DNA of 64,000 nt from Formicarius rufipectus. Lineage: Eukaryota; Chordata; Aves; Passeriformes; Formicariidae. The notes beneath the pieces were generated by a model. The model was not told the DNA's origin. It saw only the letters and a program-made list of their open reading frames with translations, and did not search any database. The stretch is taken from NCBI GenBank assembly GCA_013399695.1, contig VXAU01002255.1:1-64000 (forward strand). Reading direction: 5' to 3'. The position numbers and the translations under genes were made by a program. Below, piece after piece: positions 41,258 through 55,248 of the stretch (the first letter of the stretch is position 1; every line of letters begins with the position of its first letter).

Positions 41258-41320
41258 AAAAAAAAGAAAAAAAAAAGAAAAAAAAAAGAAAAAAAAAAGG
41301 AAAAAAAACCAAACAAACAA
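41258..41320 (-). repeat. A-rich tract; U-rich in transcript after donor
   Basis: The plus strand has blocks of eight to ten A separated by single G or GG, with a roughly ten-base period, ending in AAACAAACAA. On the transcribed strand this is a 63-base T-rich pyrimidine run beginning about 25 bases after the GTAAGT donor of the S2-S3 exon. U-rich sequence directly downstream of a 5' splice site is the known binding context of TIA-1/TIAR, so a splicing role is possible but unproven. Confidence 0.85.
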
Positions 41321-41344
41321 TTAGAAAGACAGGTTAGTACTTAC

Positions 41345-41502
41345 CACAGTGACGTTGAAAGCATAAAGAAGATCAAAAGGAAGTGCAGCAATTAAATCAA
41401 TTATAAACCACGTAGTCACATAGTGGATGCAGATAGATCTTGCTTCAAATATAACTTGGCCAGACTTGCTGACATATGTTGTTCGGAAATTTAAAATAAT
41501 AT
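41345..41502 (-). CDS. KCNH8: KCNH8 exon: end of S2, S2-S3 linker, S3
   Basis: This exon of 158 bases has no in-frame ATG, so an ATG-based search misses it. It begins with AT, completing the split aspartate codon, then 52 codons from IILNFRTTYVSKSGQ to LLYAFNVTV, about residues 272-323. The acceptor is TTTGTCAAGCAG and the donor reads ACTGTG|GTAAGT. It covers the intracellular end of S2, the short cytosolic S2-S3 linker (FRTTYVSKSGQVIFEARSI) and S3 (YVTTWFIIDLIAALPFDLL). S3 includes the WFIID and ALPFD acidic positions that pair with S4 charges in Kv channels. The next codon, GTT of the following exon, continues straight into S4. The intron just downstream of the donor carries an unusually long T-rich tract on the transcribed strand. 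Confidence 0.97.
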
Positions 41503-44500
41503 CTGCTTGACAAAGAATGAACTGAATTAGAGACTGTAATGTCTTGATTCCTGGGGATAACAGCAGGAATCCAGCATATCACTGTTTAGCTTATGCATCA
41601 CAAATACCAGATGAAGAATCTAGTACAGAAACCACAAATCCATAGTGGTAAGAGATCCACATACATAGAGTTAAACCAATTGATGTGTGATTCTTTGCAA
41701 GGAGTAAATAGAATGTCTAAAACACTTATAACTCTTTGATTTGAAAGGGAACTTGAATTAAAAAACATCACCTACATACATTATTTCTTAAACTGTACCA
41801 AACATTGTTATTTTTCTTAATGAAAAATGAGGTTATGATTTCTGTCCATAAAATTTATTTACATTCCTTTTGAAATAAAAAATCACTATTTTATTTAAAA
41901 GGTATAATTAGGGCTCTTTTAGTGATAACTAACCAGCACAGAGGACAAATGTCATTCTCAAGGATAATCATTTGTTTATCAAGCAAAAAGTGCTGAACAC
42001 ACTCAAACAAAAGGCCTTTTCAGCTCTGTTGGAGATCACAAACGTGATATGAAGTTCTTGGTGACTTGCGCATTTTGTGTTCCTCTCTAACATTCCAGGA
42101 TAAGTGCCTTTCAATATGAGACATAGTTTTGACATGTCTTGCCAAAACACATTAAAACTCGAAGAAAAGCTCAGGTCTTGACAACAGATCTCAATTATTT
42201 TCATGTCCTACAAGACAAAGACTATAATCTGTCCTCAAGCTATACACCCTGTTTTTACTAACATTAGTGAGAACTACTTGTGTAACTTTTGCAATGTCAG
42301 AAAAGAGTGCAGCCAACCATTAAGGCTGGTGTTTTACATCAAGATAGCNTTGATTTGCATTTCTCCCTACATGTTCTTCAGTCCCTACTGAGACTGAGTA
42401 AAGTAAGATCTTATCTTCAAGCCTGTTAGCCATAATATGTAAGGAGCCATGAAACAATTTTCTTCCCCCACTGAGGGCAAAATGAAGAAGCAGAGGGAGA
42501 TACAACACACAGAGAAGATCATGTCCCATCATTCCTTTGGGCTATCAGGAAAGATTTCTTGGTGATGTATTTTGATCAAATGCCCAGTTCTAATAGACTG
42601 GGTCTGGGAAATAGTTGCTTGCCAGGTTTCACTAGCAGAAGTGTTTTATGCTGTCTTCTGCATTTTGAAGCTAGACAATCTGCTATGATCATTTGACATA
42701 CTCGTTAGCCTGTACACTGCCAGGAGTGAACCTGTGGTATTTTTAATACTTTGATACCTGCCATTCCCTACCTTTGACTCAGTAGAGTTGAGTGTCCTAA
42801 ATTAATGAAATCTTTGGGGGAATTCTCATTTTGGCACAGTTTTGATCCTGCAATTTTTTTTAAGATTTAGTGCAAAGTCTTAGCATAAAGTGATCAACAC
42901 ACATATTCAAGGCTATCTAGTTCCATGGACTGAGGTCTGGAAGGTTCATGTTTTAAGAGCTGCTCTTTTCATTCAACCAAATCCTCAGGCTGAGCAGAAC
43001 ATACAGGTAAAACCAGAGATATAAAAATTTTAGATTACTTCATGAAATAATCTCAACTAGCCCTGCATTCTTAAAGCTACTAAAATATTATGAAATTTTC
43101 AATAATACAATTAAGATGGGGAAATAGAATAATTTTATACAGTTGATAATGACAAAGGGGTCAGTTTAACTCCACAGGTACTTCACAGAGATAGTTGGTT
43201 AATATTCACATTTCCAGATCAGAATGGTAGCACCAGTCACATACATAACTACTTCATGCAGGTTTGCTTGATAGAGGTAAGAAAGATAAGAATATTTACA
43301 TCACCAGTATTTTGAAACTTTTCATTCTCATGTGTTTCTGAAACTCCATAGTGTAGTTATCAAAGTCAGAAAAAGGATTTGCTTATTTATTGCACATTAG
43401 CATTTGTAAAACAACTAAAACTTTAACTGAAAAGGAGATAAATTTTTGCTTTAAATTCCCACAAGACATCCAGTACACCAAAGGCTTATCAATGTGCATG
43501 TGCAATTCACTGTTCAAGATTGAGGAGATTAGAGGTTTTTCTGCACTGCACCCCTTTCTACTTTCTTATCAAAGCAATTTAGGACAACAGCCCCAGATAA
43601 TAGTTTTGTATATATAACACTGAAAAGGAAATGGTAAGTGCTTCTTTCTGCATCTAATTATTAGATAAAAGTCCATAGGGTGGGAATAAAGTATAATCCA
43701 TCTTGTGTTTCTTGGCAGCTTTCTGAGCCATAGTTGGGTGTAAACAGTTTCTTCATCTGGGCAACCTTATTTACAGCTTCACTGCTGTGCTAAATACTTA
43801 TTGAGAAAATTGTAAAGGAAAAGAAAAAAAAACACAAAAACCAGAACTCCTGAGATAAGAAACTTCTAAAAGCACAACAAAATCATTATCACAGTTTTAG
43901 GGGCTTTAAGAAAGGCCTGTAAGTCATGTATAAACATGACTCATGGTCTCCTTTTTCCAGAGATTTTTACTGTGTTTAGCAAAAATACACCTTGTGTACC
44001 TTTTGTGTTCAACACCCATGTATTTTAAGTCACTCACTGATGTGTAGGTGAGCCCACATTGACCTCAAGTAAAGAGAGTCTGTCAAGAAGTGAGTTATTT
44101 TGCTTCTGGCGAACACAAAGGTGAATGTGACCTGAAAGAATTCAATAGGGAGAACCCAACACCTACAATTTCTCCAAGGCTTGGAATAAAGAATCATATC
44201 ACCTGTGCATATTGTGTCCAAAAATGGGTTTCTGCCCCACACACCCTCTTAGTCCAGATTGCCTGCTGATGCAATTCATTTTTGCTTTCTAAGTCCTGTT
44301 CCTCTGAGTCTTGCTCCTCCTTTCCAGCCTGAAGACTGACCACCTTTCCCTACCATCCCCACACAACACAAACCAAATGCCCTGTTAGACATTAAGTCAC
44401 TGAGATACATGCAGAGAAAATAAACAGTGAGTTTATGAAATCCTGTGATTTGTCTACTGATTGGATCCTATGACTAACTAGATCCACCTGCATGGATTCT

Positions 44501-47500
44501 CTGAATCTGTTATTTCCACTTCCGTTAAGGAATTGCTACATATCCGTTAAAAAAAAATTCTGTAAGAATTGTGATGTCTCTGAATCTCATTCAAAGATAC
44601 ACTGAAACATTAAATTCATTGTTATGAAAACAAACCCCATTTTTTTAGCCATGAAAAGAATTAATTTTTTTATCTGTATGCAGTTGCAGGTCCTTATTTA
44701 TTTATTTATATACTTTGCTCCAATTGAACTCTTATAGGGTATGCACTTAACACTGGGACCAATATTACCCTAATGTCTTCCAAGTTTGTGATTACCATGG
44801 CTACATGATTTTGTGATGTTTTAATTCCAAACTTCTGAAGCAAATAATGTAATCTAACTGAAAAGCTCTACATGATTATTTCTTTGAGTGTTCTAACTCA
44901 TCTGTTTGTTTCTTTTCCACAAGCTTCCAGTGTGAAAATCTATGCCCTAGCAATGCTCAGTTCCTAAAAAAAAGCAACTTATTTCATAGCTGGGGGCAAA
45001 TGAGCTGGGAACCCAGAGCAAGTCCTAGGGTTTGGAAACTGTTTTGTGACCTTTCTTGAAGCTCTGTACATGTCACCTCTTTTACCAAGTCATGTATTTC
45101 TAGATTTATATCATGTGCAAATTCATACACAGAGAGATTCACTTGGTGAATGGTAGGAAAACATCTTAAACTGGTGTTCTACAATGGGAAAAAAATACGT
45201 TAAAAAATGAGGCTCTACTTGGGGCATAATGCAGATGGCTATCCTAAATAATATGAAAGGAATGAAAACCCTGAACTGATATGCACCAAGCTAACCTATT
45301 AATCCTTAGAGTATTCTCCAGTATAATATCTCTTTTACAATTTCAAGAGCACCATATATGTTCTGTATAATCTCAATTTCTAATCTCCATTAAAAGAAAA
45401 AATCTGGTGCCCGGCTGAACCTCTTTACCCATAAACAGGATTATTTTACCTGAAGTAGTTGATTCTCCTGTGACTTTTTTTTTCTCTTTGTACTTAATTT
45501 TTAAAAAAAAAATAAATACTGTTGGGATTAAACATTGGAACAAGTTACAGAATAACAACAATTTAGGATTAGTCAGGTGATTCAATAACTACCCATGACA
45601 CACTTTTAGATTTCAGCTAATGGTATGCAATATATCTCAGTTTAACTCTTTTTATTGTTGAAAAATCCTGTACCTTTAGGGCAAGCAGTACACATGTAAG
45701 CAGTAACCAGGGGATTGGGCGATGCATGATGTTTTATGAGAGTCCAATCATTCAGTCCTGTGCTTGAGACCTAGATGATTTAGGTACGTTAAGCCCATCG
45801 ATCTTCAGAGCACACAATTTATGACACCACCTCTCTCTTCTAGACAGTATGACTGACTCTGGTCTAATTTTTTTTTTTTTTCATTTTCCTTTATATGATT
45901 TTACATTGACTGTCTTTAGCCAGCAATATTTTCCCCAAAGTCTAAACTCTTTGAATTATCTGATTATTTGAGTGAATATTATTTAATTGTACAAGGATAA
46001 TGGTATTAGAATTTAGCCAGAGAGCTTTTAGGAAAGATTCCAGGAAATGTTAGTACTATATTGCTTGAAGAACTATTTATCTGTCCCTATATCAACTGCT
46101 ATTTTTCCTATTCTACTGCTGATATGAATCTAAATGTTCCTAATAAATCTCCTAGGAAGTGTGATTTTTCAACTCAACATGTTCCCTCCAAAAGTCCATT
46201 ACCACAATTAACAAGATGATTTTCCTTTAGATGCTGACATGATAAGGTGAGGGAAATAGTATTTGGTTTATATGGGAAAGGAAAGTAATATTCATTTTAC
46301 ACCATTGTTAAGAACCTGGGCCATTATAAAATCACATTTTTCTTTTGTAAGAAAAAAACACCAACAGAGGTTAAGTACTAATAAACCAAAATGCAAGGAC
46401 TTTAGAGAACAAATATATAATAAAACATGTTATATCAATAATAATATATAAAAATAATACATTATCCAATAATGTCTTTAAAACATCCTATGCAGCTGCT
46501 GAAGAAACAGCTTTTTTTTTTTCCTTATTAAGAAAGATATATCAAATGCTGAACAGATACTAAGTAACAAAAAATATAAACTATAGAAAATTTGACCTGA
46601 AAATCTAGACCTGTTTGGGAAAGAGAAAGAAATCACTGGTAGCCAGGATGAAGGAAAATTGCAGTTTTAAGAAAAAAATATTAGTATGCAACTTTAGTTT
46701 CTTTGTAGTAGTGACATGCCATTATGAGAGAAGCTATATATAATCTTGGGAGGAAAGAAGTAGATGATTGAATAAATACTTATCTAATTTTGGAAGGAAG
46801 TTGGAAAGTATGTTGTATCCTATCAAATGCTAACTTAATCCAGGGTGCTTAAGAAACAGCAGGTAGCAGCATTTTAAAACAGGACTACCAAAAACTTAAC
46901 AAGACATCACTTCTGTAACCTGATAAAAAAATAAAAGCAAATAGAAATATGTCATTTACAAGCCACAGGAGAATACAGTTGTTAATTCTTCTTTCTCTAA
47001 GGTCATTGAAGAAGAGCTGATATCCTTCAGGAAAACATGCTTTAGCCAAATAGTTTATTGTAATTAATACTTGGAGACTGAACTAGATGATCAAAATTTT
47101 TAATTCTTATCAGAATCTTTATGAACTGAAAGGTCATATAAAACTACATATAACTGAAGTCTCAGATGTGTTGTGTTTGTGTAAGTAACAGTGAGAAGGA
47201 AGAAGCTAGACCAAAGTTTATACTACTAGAAATTAAAGCAATGAAGTATCTCAAGTTATGATGTCTAGATTGATGGACTTGACATCTAAAATGGAATATC
47301 AAGACCCACTATCATACCACCAGGATGATGTTTTGTTAATTAGAAAAATTTGTTCTCTTCCACAGCTTAAACAGAAAAAAAAATCATTTTGAGGAGCATG
47401 ATCATTAAAGAAAAGTATGGAAAAGAATTAGAATTAGTCTTTAAACAACCGTAGATTTAAAATTACAAAATATGGCTGTTAAATAAACCTCTCCCTCCTA

Positions 47501-47785
47501 TTTTTATTTGTGTGCAACCCCACATTGCACATCTCCTGGCCATTAGCACTTCAGAATATTGTGCAAACAATCCCATTTGGCTTCTGTGGGCAGTCACAGA
47601 GCTTTGGAAACTCATTTTAGAGACATATTGCACCTCCATTGAAATAAGATCTGTTTAAGAAGTCGTGTGGCTTTAGCTGGATGACTAGAATTCAGATGAA
47701 CAATGGAAACAGTTAAAAGCTACAAATTCTTAAAATCTTCAGCACAAGGATATCACATGCTATCATGCAATATGATTGACATCTG

Positions 47786-47825
47786 AAAAAAAAAAAAAAC
47801 ACAAAAAAACCAAAAACCAACAAAC
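47786..47825. repeat. A/C-rich low-complexity tract
   Basis: A run of 14 A is followed by ACACA and A/C units. It is simple sequence. Confidence 0.85.
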
Positions 47826-49955
47826 TTTTGCTGAAATGGAACAAGTATAATTCATAGGCTTTTTTTTCTGTTAAAGTCACCATTGAATAAACAGAGCTGT
47901 TTTATCAATCAAATTTCTCCAGTGAGAAGAGTTTATTTACCATTTGACACCAAGTTGCTTGTAACTGTACAGCACATGAGGAGTAGCACAGACCCTACTG
48001 TAAGGCAGTGCTGTGTTCTCAGCCTTCATTTATTTCTGTTTGGCAAATAAACTACACATTTTCACTGGTTTTAATGGAGGAAGATCTATTCTCAGGTACA
48101 ATAGATCATAGCAGAACTCATTCCCAAAAACCATCTGTAACCAACATATTTGTTGTTTTGCTCTTCCTTACTATGATATGGTTTGCAAACATGGTTTGCT
48201 CTTCCTTACTCTTTGTTTTTACAGTAGAAAATAGTGGGAGGTTGAAGTCATATTGAAGTGGACATGTTGTTTTGCTTAGGTAAATTATCCATTAAAATAA
48301 AAAAAAAAAGAAGTTGAAATCTGAAAACATTAGTGGTTTAAATGGCTATCATTATAACAGAAGTCACTCCTTCTAGGGGCCAGTGTTAAGGCACTAACAT
48401 GATATGTTCTGCTGAACCTTGTATTTAGACTGCACCCATTACTGTGGACATGAATGAAGAGAACACCAATGTTAAAACAGGGGGGTTATGTGTAACTCTG
48501 TACTGTACTGAGAACCAATAATTCAAAGCATGAAACTGAACAAATGACCACAAACCCAAAAAAATTAAAAAACACATTCTTTTATCTGCTTCCTTGATTT
48601 TTAGCCTTTGGGGTTCACCCTTTCAAGTTGTTTTCTTTAACTATGAGGATGTTAAACTGGGATTAACTAACCTCAGTTCCACAGTAGCTGGCACAACAGA
48701 AGACCATTATATGTTGTGACCTTTGCAATAACATATTAGACACTGAAAAAATCTTAATTCTGATAAACCATGTTCTACCTTTTGAAAACAGAATCAATTA
48801 ATGAATATATTGAATAGCTAAAATATATTATATTGGCTTTTCTACAAAGGAAGAAACAGACTTTGGAGCCTTGAAAGAAAACTAAAGAACTAAAAATAAT
48901 TTTGAAAAGTGAACTGCTAGTTCTGTTTTGAAAAGAAATTAGTATTTGTGACTGCAAATGTGTGAAAATTTCTACATGGGTAATTTTCTTAATAGTACCT
49001 GTAGAAATATGGCAGAAAGAAGCAATTGCAAAGAGTGAAGAAACATCAGTCGTATATATGACTTAACGTTTCACTAAATGCACTGTGTGTGAAGCAAATA
49101 CACAGTTCTCACAAATGTTGCAGAAAAAATTATGCAAAGGTCAAACAAGTAAAACATTCATTGGGCAGAGGAGTAACTGCTTCATGCACTTAAAAGTTTT
49201 GACCAGTTCCAAGGTGGAAACCTAAAATAGTTTTCTCAGAATTTACATCCTGCAGTGCGATGTTATTTCACATAGACATAATCCATATATCACTAAATAT
49301 ATAAAAAAAATAAAAAAGGGGGGAAAGGCCACATGAAAACATACAAAAAATTAGTAAACTATTAAATATCAAATAATTTCTTTGAAACTTGCCTAGATCG
49401 TTAATTAAAATACTTTAATCTTATTGAAAAATATAGTGTTGTTTTGCCATTGTATTATAGGATGGCAGATGTAAATACAAAGTTTGTCTGACTGTAACTC
49501 TAATGCAGGTAAATCATACTTTGTATAGGAAGGTAGTCTGAATTTTGCATGCCTACTGAGAGGAAACTTAGCATTGCAGAAACTGCATAAAAACTATTAG
49601 TAATAGCATTTCCCAATGTGTGGATTGACTATAGGTGAAGCAAATGATTTTTCACATTTTTGGGTTTTTTTGTTGTTTTTTTTTTACAATAGCACCACAG
49701 CTTAGAGAAAAAAGATGCAGAGCCAGCTCTTAAGTGTTCACATCACTCCTAAGGGCTCAGAAAGCCTGTCACTCTCATTACTAAATAGGAAGAAGGATAG
49801 AAAGCTAATATGTCTGAAGAGATTCATTTAGGAGAGCTGAGAAGTGGAATTGTGTTTGTATTTGCCAGAAGCACAGAGGCAAAATATCTTGACCCAGCTA
49901 TGGCTGCTTACCAAGTTCTCCCCAGAACATAAGGGAATTACGTATGGAAATGTCA

Positions 49956-50005
49956 CATATTTCAACTTATATTCATTAATATTCATTAATGTAAGTTGAA
50001 ATATG
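49956..50005. repeat. 50-base near-perfect hairpin
   Basis: The outer arms CATATTTCAACTTA and TAAGTTGAAATATG are exact 14-base reverse complements. Inside, CATTAAT and ATTAATG pair over seven more bases with a four-base loop (ATTC). A four-base bulge (TATT) interrupts only the left side. The centre also contains a direct duplication of ATTCATTAAT. Total potential pairing is 21 base pairs. No flanking target-site duplication or known transposon end was recognised. Confidence 0.9.
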
Positions 50006-53000
50006 CCAGTTGTTCCTGTCATGTTATGTGTGTTTTTTAAAAGGTCTTTATCCTGAATAATTTGCTTGCTTTCTACAGATATTACTTCACAAAATCAGAT
50101 TTTGGCATGGAGCCTGTTCAGTACTTCTTGGATTTTATCTTTAATTTTGATGGTACTTGCCACCGTACATATCGATCCCTTCCTGTAAGCAGTTCACCAG
50201 TAGCGTACATCGATGTCATTCATTTTAGCCTTGGAAAAAGCAGGAGTTCTCAGATGAGCACTTGCCTTGCTTTAACTGTAAGGAATCTCCCAATTTCAGG
50301 AGTAGTAAGCCATATTTTGAAGCAGTGAATTGTTATATCTTTGGTTAGATCTACAAGCAGACATTTTTCCATTCTGTGAGAAACTGGCTACTGATGTGCA
50401 ACAATGACATCACACCTCTGCAAATGAAGAGGAGTCAGCAGAGACAATACAAGTAAAATTTCCAGGGTGCCGCCATTATCATATTATTTCTCTGCATCTA
50501 CCTGAAAATACAAAAAATGCGTCTGTGAAATAATAATTTTCTTTGTCTTATGCTTGCCTCTTTTATGTCCAGGTGGAGGATTTTGTGCTTGGAAATGGCA
50601 TCTTGTGTGAAGACAAACATCTTTACATGTTATGCAAGGAAAGTTATTGGAAAAATATCTAACACTTGGAACATGTTGGAACATGTTTGGAAAAATGTCT
50701 TGCTTCTATCAGTTTGACGCTTTGAGTGAGAATCTTTAGGAAATTCATTACTGCTTTTTGGCATAAATATTTAGTACTGTTTGTTCACACTACTAAGTAA
50801 TTTCAAACCACTCCCTTGGTGTTTATCTGAATTTTAGCATATTATGGCCTGAAAGTACACTTTCTAAAACATAGTTCAAAACACAACCGTTTCCCTTCAA
50901 CTGCAGAAGTCCTCTTAGATGTGAGGTTCCCTACATACAGATGTCATTTTACACGACCTTCTGTGCACTGGCAAAGGAAGGAAATGGTAAACATTATAAT
51001 AATGAAAAACAACATAAGAGCAAAAAGAAAACAAACCTTCAAATCTAAAGTACTAATAAAATCTACAGCATCTAATACTTCCTCATCTTATTCCAACAAA
51101 TTTCATTCAAAATATATTATTTTCTGTACAAAAATAGGCACACGTGATATTTTTTAATATTGTGTAAATCATCAATGATGGTATGAATTTTTACTGGGTT
51201 TATACTATATTTTTAAATCTCTATATATCCAACATCTCAGGCTCAAAGATTTCATGTGATTTAAAACAGCTTTTGAAAGACTTTGAGTAATTTACATTTA
51301 TAAAAGATACTAACAGACAACTCTATAATCTACAGTCTCATGCCACACAAATAAAAGGTTTAGGACTTCTAAACATGCTGCTTTAAAAAATGGAAAGTGC
51401 TGATAAAACACTTTGGTTAAATAACATTTAACTAGAGAGAGAAATAGACATACAAAGTGAAGAAATCCTAGTAATCATGATCAATTTCTCTCTTGAAAGT
51501 GAAAGCTATAAACAAAATCTTCAGGTGACAGTGTGTGCACAGAGAGCAAAGGAAGGGATGGGTATGTGGGTTTTTTTTCCAAATGTGACAAAGTAGTATA
51601 CTTCAGAAAATAATTTAAAATAATGTTGCCATATGTTTATAAAAAGTCTAATTTTATAGCTACAAATAATATCCAGAGTTTGCCTGCCACTGAAAACTAG
51701 ATGATCCACAAATAGAAAACTACACACTTCTCTCTGTAGTTGTTCCTTGCCACCTGAGGATACAAAATACTCAGACACATTTGATCTTATTCAACAAATA
51801 ATGCACTGTCATCACCCTGAAAGCCTATAGATATTTTTGCTAAAAAATTGCACTGATCTCAACTCCTGCTGAAGGCACCCTATTCAAGTGAGTGAGTGAT
51901 AAAGTATTCATAATTTTCCAGACTTTGTTAGTTTTTTCAAGCAAGATCTTCAACAATATTTTAAAAATGCAAAACAGATGAAGAGAGACAATACCTGAAA
52001 ACTGAAGTGACGCTGTTGCAGAAATGAAAACACCACGCTGGATAGTCATGGAAGAGTAAAAGTTATGCAATTGGGAAGTTGTAACTAATTAAATGGAATT
52101 AATTTGGTGAGAAATTCTCCCAGAAGACAGAAAAATACAAATACGGTTTAAAAGAAGATCCATTATGCTTCTTAGAAATATTGAAACTTTAGGCTCACAG
52201 ACATACCTACCCCCAAATGAAGGGTGCAGTTTCTGCATATGCAGATACAGGGGCATAAACGTTGACTCCAATAGTGCAATAAAGCAGATAATATCTCTCA
52301 CCAACTGAAACATTTCTCAAGATAATTTTTGGGGTGTTTGTTTAAATACATTAATCCTAGAAACTTTTTATTTGCACCTCTTTATGATTTTTAAATGCAT
52401 AAAACAGTAAAAAATATAAATTTAAAACTAAACTAGTTTTACTCCAGCTTTGGTTAGAAGTAAAAAAAGATTTATTTACAGAGGGTTGTTAGGGAAGGTT
52501 TGCACACATTACGAAGAAAAACAGATATGAAAATACACTCAAACATCACACAAGTTATCAAAGCACTAGCATATATAGGAAATATCAAGTGAAAAATTTA
52601 TCTTAATTTAAGAAATCTTAATTATGTTTCCCCTTCCATCTCTTCCCCAAAGGCATCACAAAATGGGTTGTTATTATTACTGTTTATCTTTTGTCGATGC
52701 TTCAGAGAACTTTAAAGCCTAAAGCAGTTAAGCCTCTAGCTAGATGTTTTGGGTTTTTTTCTCACAAATAATTTAATTCATATCAACACTCATACTTGTA
52801 AGCACCCCAAGTCAGGAGAGCACTTCCATATGTATTTTTATCATGCTTAAGCATAGGCTGATACACATAGCTGGTCTCAGATAAGTCTAAAAGATACTTT
52901 TAGCCACTAAATTTATACAAACCCTTCTGCTTAAAGGAAACCCTTAGCCTCTACTCCGCTGTGTCCCTTGAACTGATGTACAGACAACAACTCTGCCTCT

Positions 53001-55248
53001 TATTGTCATGTTTTTTATTGTCATATCTCCATGCCCTGGGATAACACAGCTAAAACACAAAGACCTTGTTAAGTTCAAGTAAATGTTTTTGCAGACTGTG
53101 TTCATAAAAGGAATATTACTCTGTGTTCTGAGAAATCTGAATAAAATCAAAGTAGTTAGACTCTTTTTCTCCAATCTGTGACTGCAGAGCTGTAATAGAG
53201 CCAATGAGACAGATCTCCCCACTGACTCTGTGAGGCAGCAGCATTATAGGAAGAATTTTACACAATTCTCATTGACTTTTCTCATAGCACATAGATCATT
53301 CATCAAAGATGTGCTTGTCAGGGCCACAGTGCAACAAATGCCCTGAAACTTATGCTTAAATTTAAATATACTGTCAATCTTACTGCTTTCAATAGAACAG
53401 AACACATGTTCTGAGACATATTAATTCAACATTTTATCAGGCAAGGTGCCACAGAGAGATGATTATAAACACACTCTTTTCTATAAATCCACTGCAGAGA
53501 TTCCAATGCAGTATGAGAATGTCCTGAAAATACTCCATAAATCTTTCCTCAGAGCTACAGATTTTAAAACAAATAATAACTTTAAAAACAATGATTCTGG
53601 GAAAAACTGAGCCATTACTCAAGCTGTGAGGGGAAATATTGGTATGCTACAGTACAGTGCCTGTGGTCACCAGTAACTCGGTTAGGAAAAGTATTTTCTA
53701 GTACTTCATACCCATTTCTTTGAATGTGTTTAGTTACTGCCATAATTTGATTCCCTGAACAATGAAATTAAAAGTCTAACCAGAAAATATGAAGTAAAAT
53801 TTACAGAAAATTTTCATTTTATTTTTCTTACTCAGCCACTCTATTGATCATTGCCTTTCACTTACTGATAGAAAGACTCCACATTGCAAGCAAAACATAT
53901 AACCAGAAAAGTAGCACTGAGCAGGACACCATCTATCTTGCTTCAAATGAACACTACATCGCATAAATCAGCTTGATACAGATTATACTATCTTCTAGTT
54001 ATATTCAAATAAACATATAACACAAACCAGTTACCTACACTGGTGTAGGGTGAAGGATACAAGCATTATCAAAGTACTGCAACTTTGACTCTACTCTTTT
54101 TATAGAGTTGCCAAGGTACATCAAGTGACATTATTTCATTTTGTATTCTTTAAAATGGAACTTGTCATAATTTAAGACAGACTAGAGTAATAATCTCCTC
54201 TCTTTATGCAAGAGAAAAGATTATCCTTGATGATCTGAACTGCATAAGGTAAGTTTCTAACTGAAATGCTTGAGTATCTTTGAATGTGAATTGTTTGCAT
54301 TACCATGAAAAACTTCACCAAGACCTAATAGTGGGCATAAAAAAGGAAAATTAGACCTTAAATCTATTGACAAAACAATGACCAAAAGAGGAAACAAATA
54401 TTTATCCATCATAACATCTGATTCTCTCATCAGACAGATGACCTACTAGTCTTACTGTCTGCAGTAAAGCTGTCAGAGAAATTAACTTTTCATAAGAAAA
54501 GCTTATGTTAAACTAAACACATTCTGAATTGTTGCTTAGTGTTTATGATGTTTCAGTTTTCTTTAGTTCTTCTAGAGAAGATCAAAACATTGTTTTTAAT
54601 GTTTGAGCTAAGCTATTTTTTTCATTACAAAATTAGTAAAAGTAGAAGTTTCTAATCTGAGAATAATATTATTCTTTTGTACATTTTCCATCTCTTTCAG
54701 AACTTACCAAAAGGCTTCTCATAAGCAAGAAAAGCAAACTCAACTGTGATTATTTCTTAAAAATAATAGCTTCTCCACAGATCTGAGATATGGTTTGTGA
54801 GTGTGACAGCACTGAGTGGTATTATAACTCTATTAGGACTCTAGTCAGTAATTCTTTTCCATATGCAGAAAGACATTGGGAAAAAAGTAATTAAATTCTT
54901 TGCTACAAAGCCACTATTAAATATGAGCTTGTTTCTTTTTAATTCTTTTAAGATTTAGGAATTAAACCAATCATGGAAATAAAAACTTTAGAGAATGGAT
55001 CAGATGACACACTCCAACCTCTAAAATTCCACCCCAGTTGTTAGTATAGCATACTGATATTATACAATTGCTTTATTGCAGTATGAATTAACCCTGGTCA
55101 GTTTGTAAAATCTAGTGATTTTCAGCTTATGCTCCAGGGCTCTTCTAAGTGTCTGTAAAAGGTAATATTTAAAAAGGAAAAAANATATATTCCATGAAAC
55201 CCTGAAAGTCAAAAAAGAGATCCCAAACAAATCCCTAACATATCTTAC

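Larger units (their letters stand above)
36396..41344 (-). other. KCNH8 intron, 4949 bases
   Basis: This intron lies between the S3 and S4 exons. It contains a hairpin at 39463-39492, T/G-rich tracts at 40384-40447 and 40787-40839, and a long A-rich tract just inside its donor. No coding segment or retroposon is recognised. Confidence 0.9.
41503..55248 (-). other. KCNH8 intron, 13746 bases
   Basis: This intron interrupts S2, splitting the aspartate codon. It is AT-rich with an A/C tract at 47786-47825, a long hairpin at 49956-50005, and single ambiguous bases at 42349 and 55184. No coding exon, RNA gene or clear retroposon is recognised. A weak CR1-like string near 47075 is too short to call. 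Confidence 0.9.

Noticed and set aside
47060..47140. CR1-like string (GACTGAACTAGATGATC)
   Set aside because: Only one short block resembles the CR1 3' end; the neighbouring blocks are missing, so chance cannot be excluded.
50062..50328. Open frame of 88 codons next to the 50-base hairpin
   Set aside because: No recognisable domain, no splice-site or promoter support, and ordinary intronic composition.
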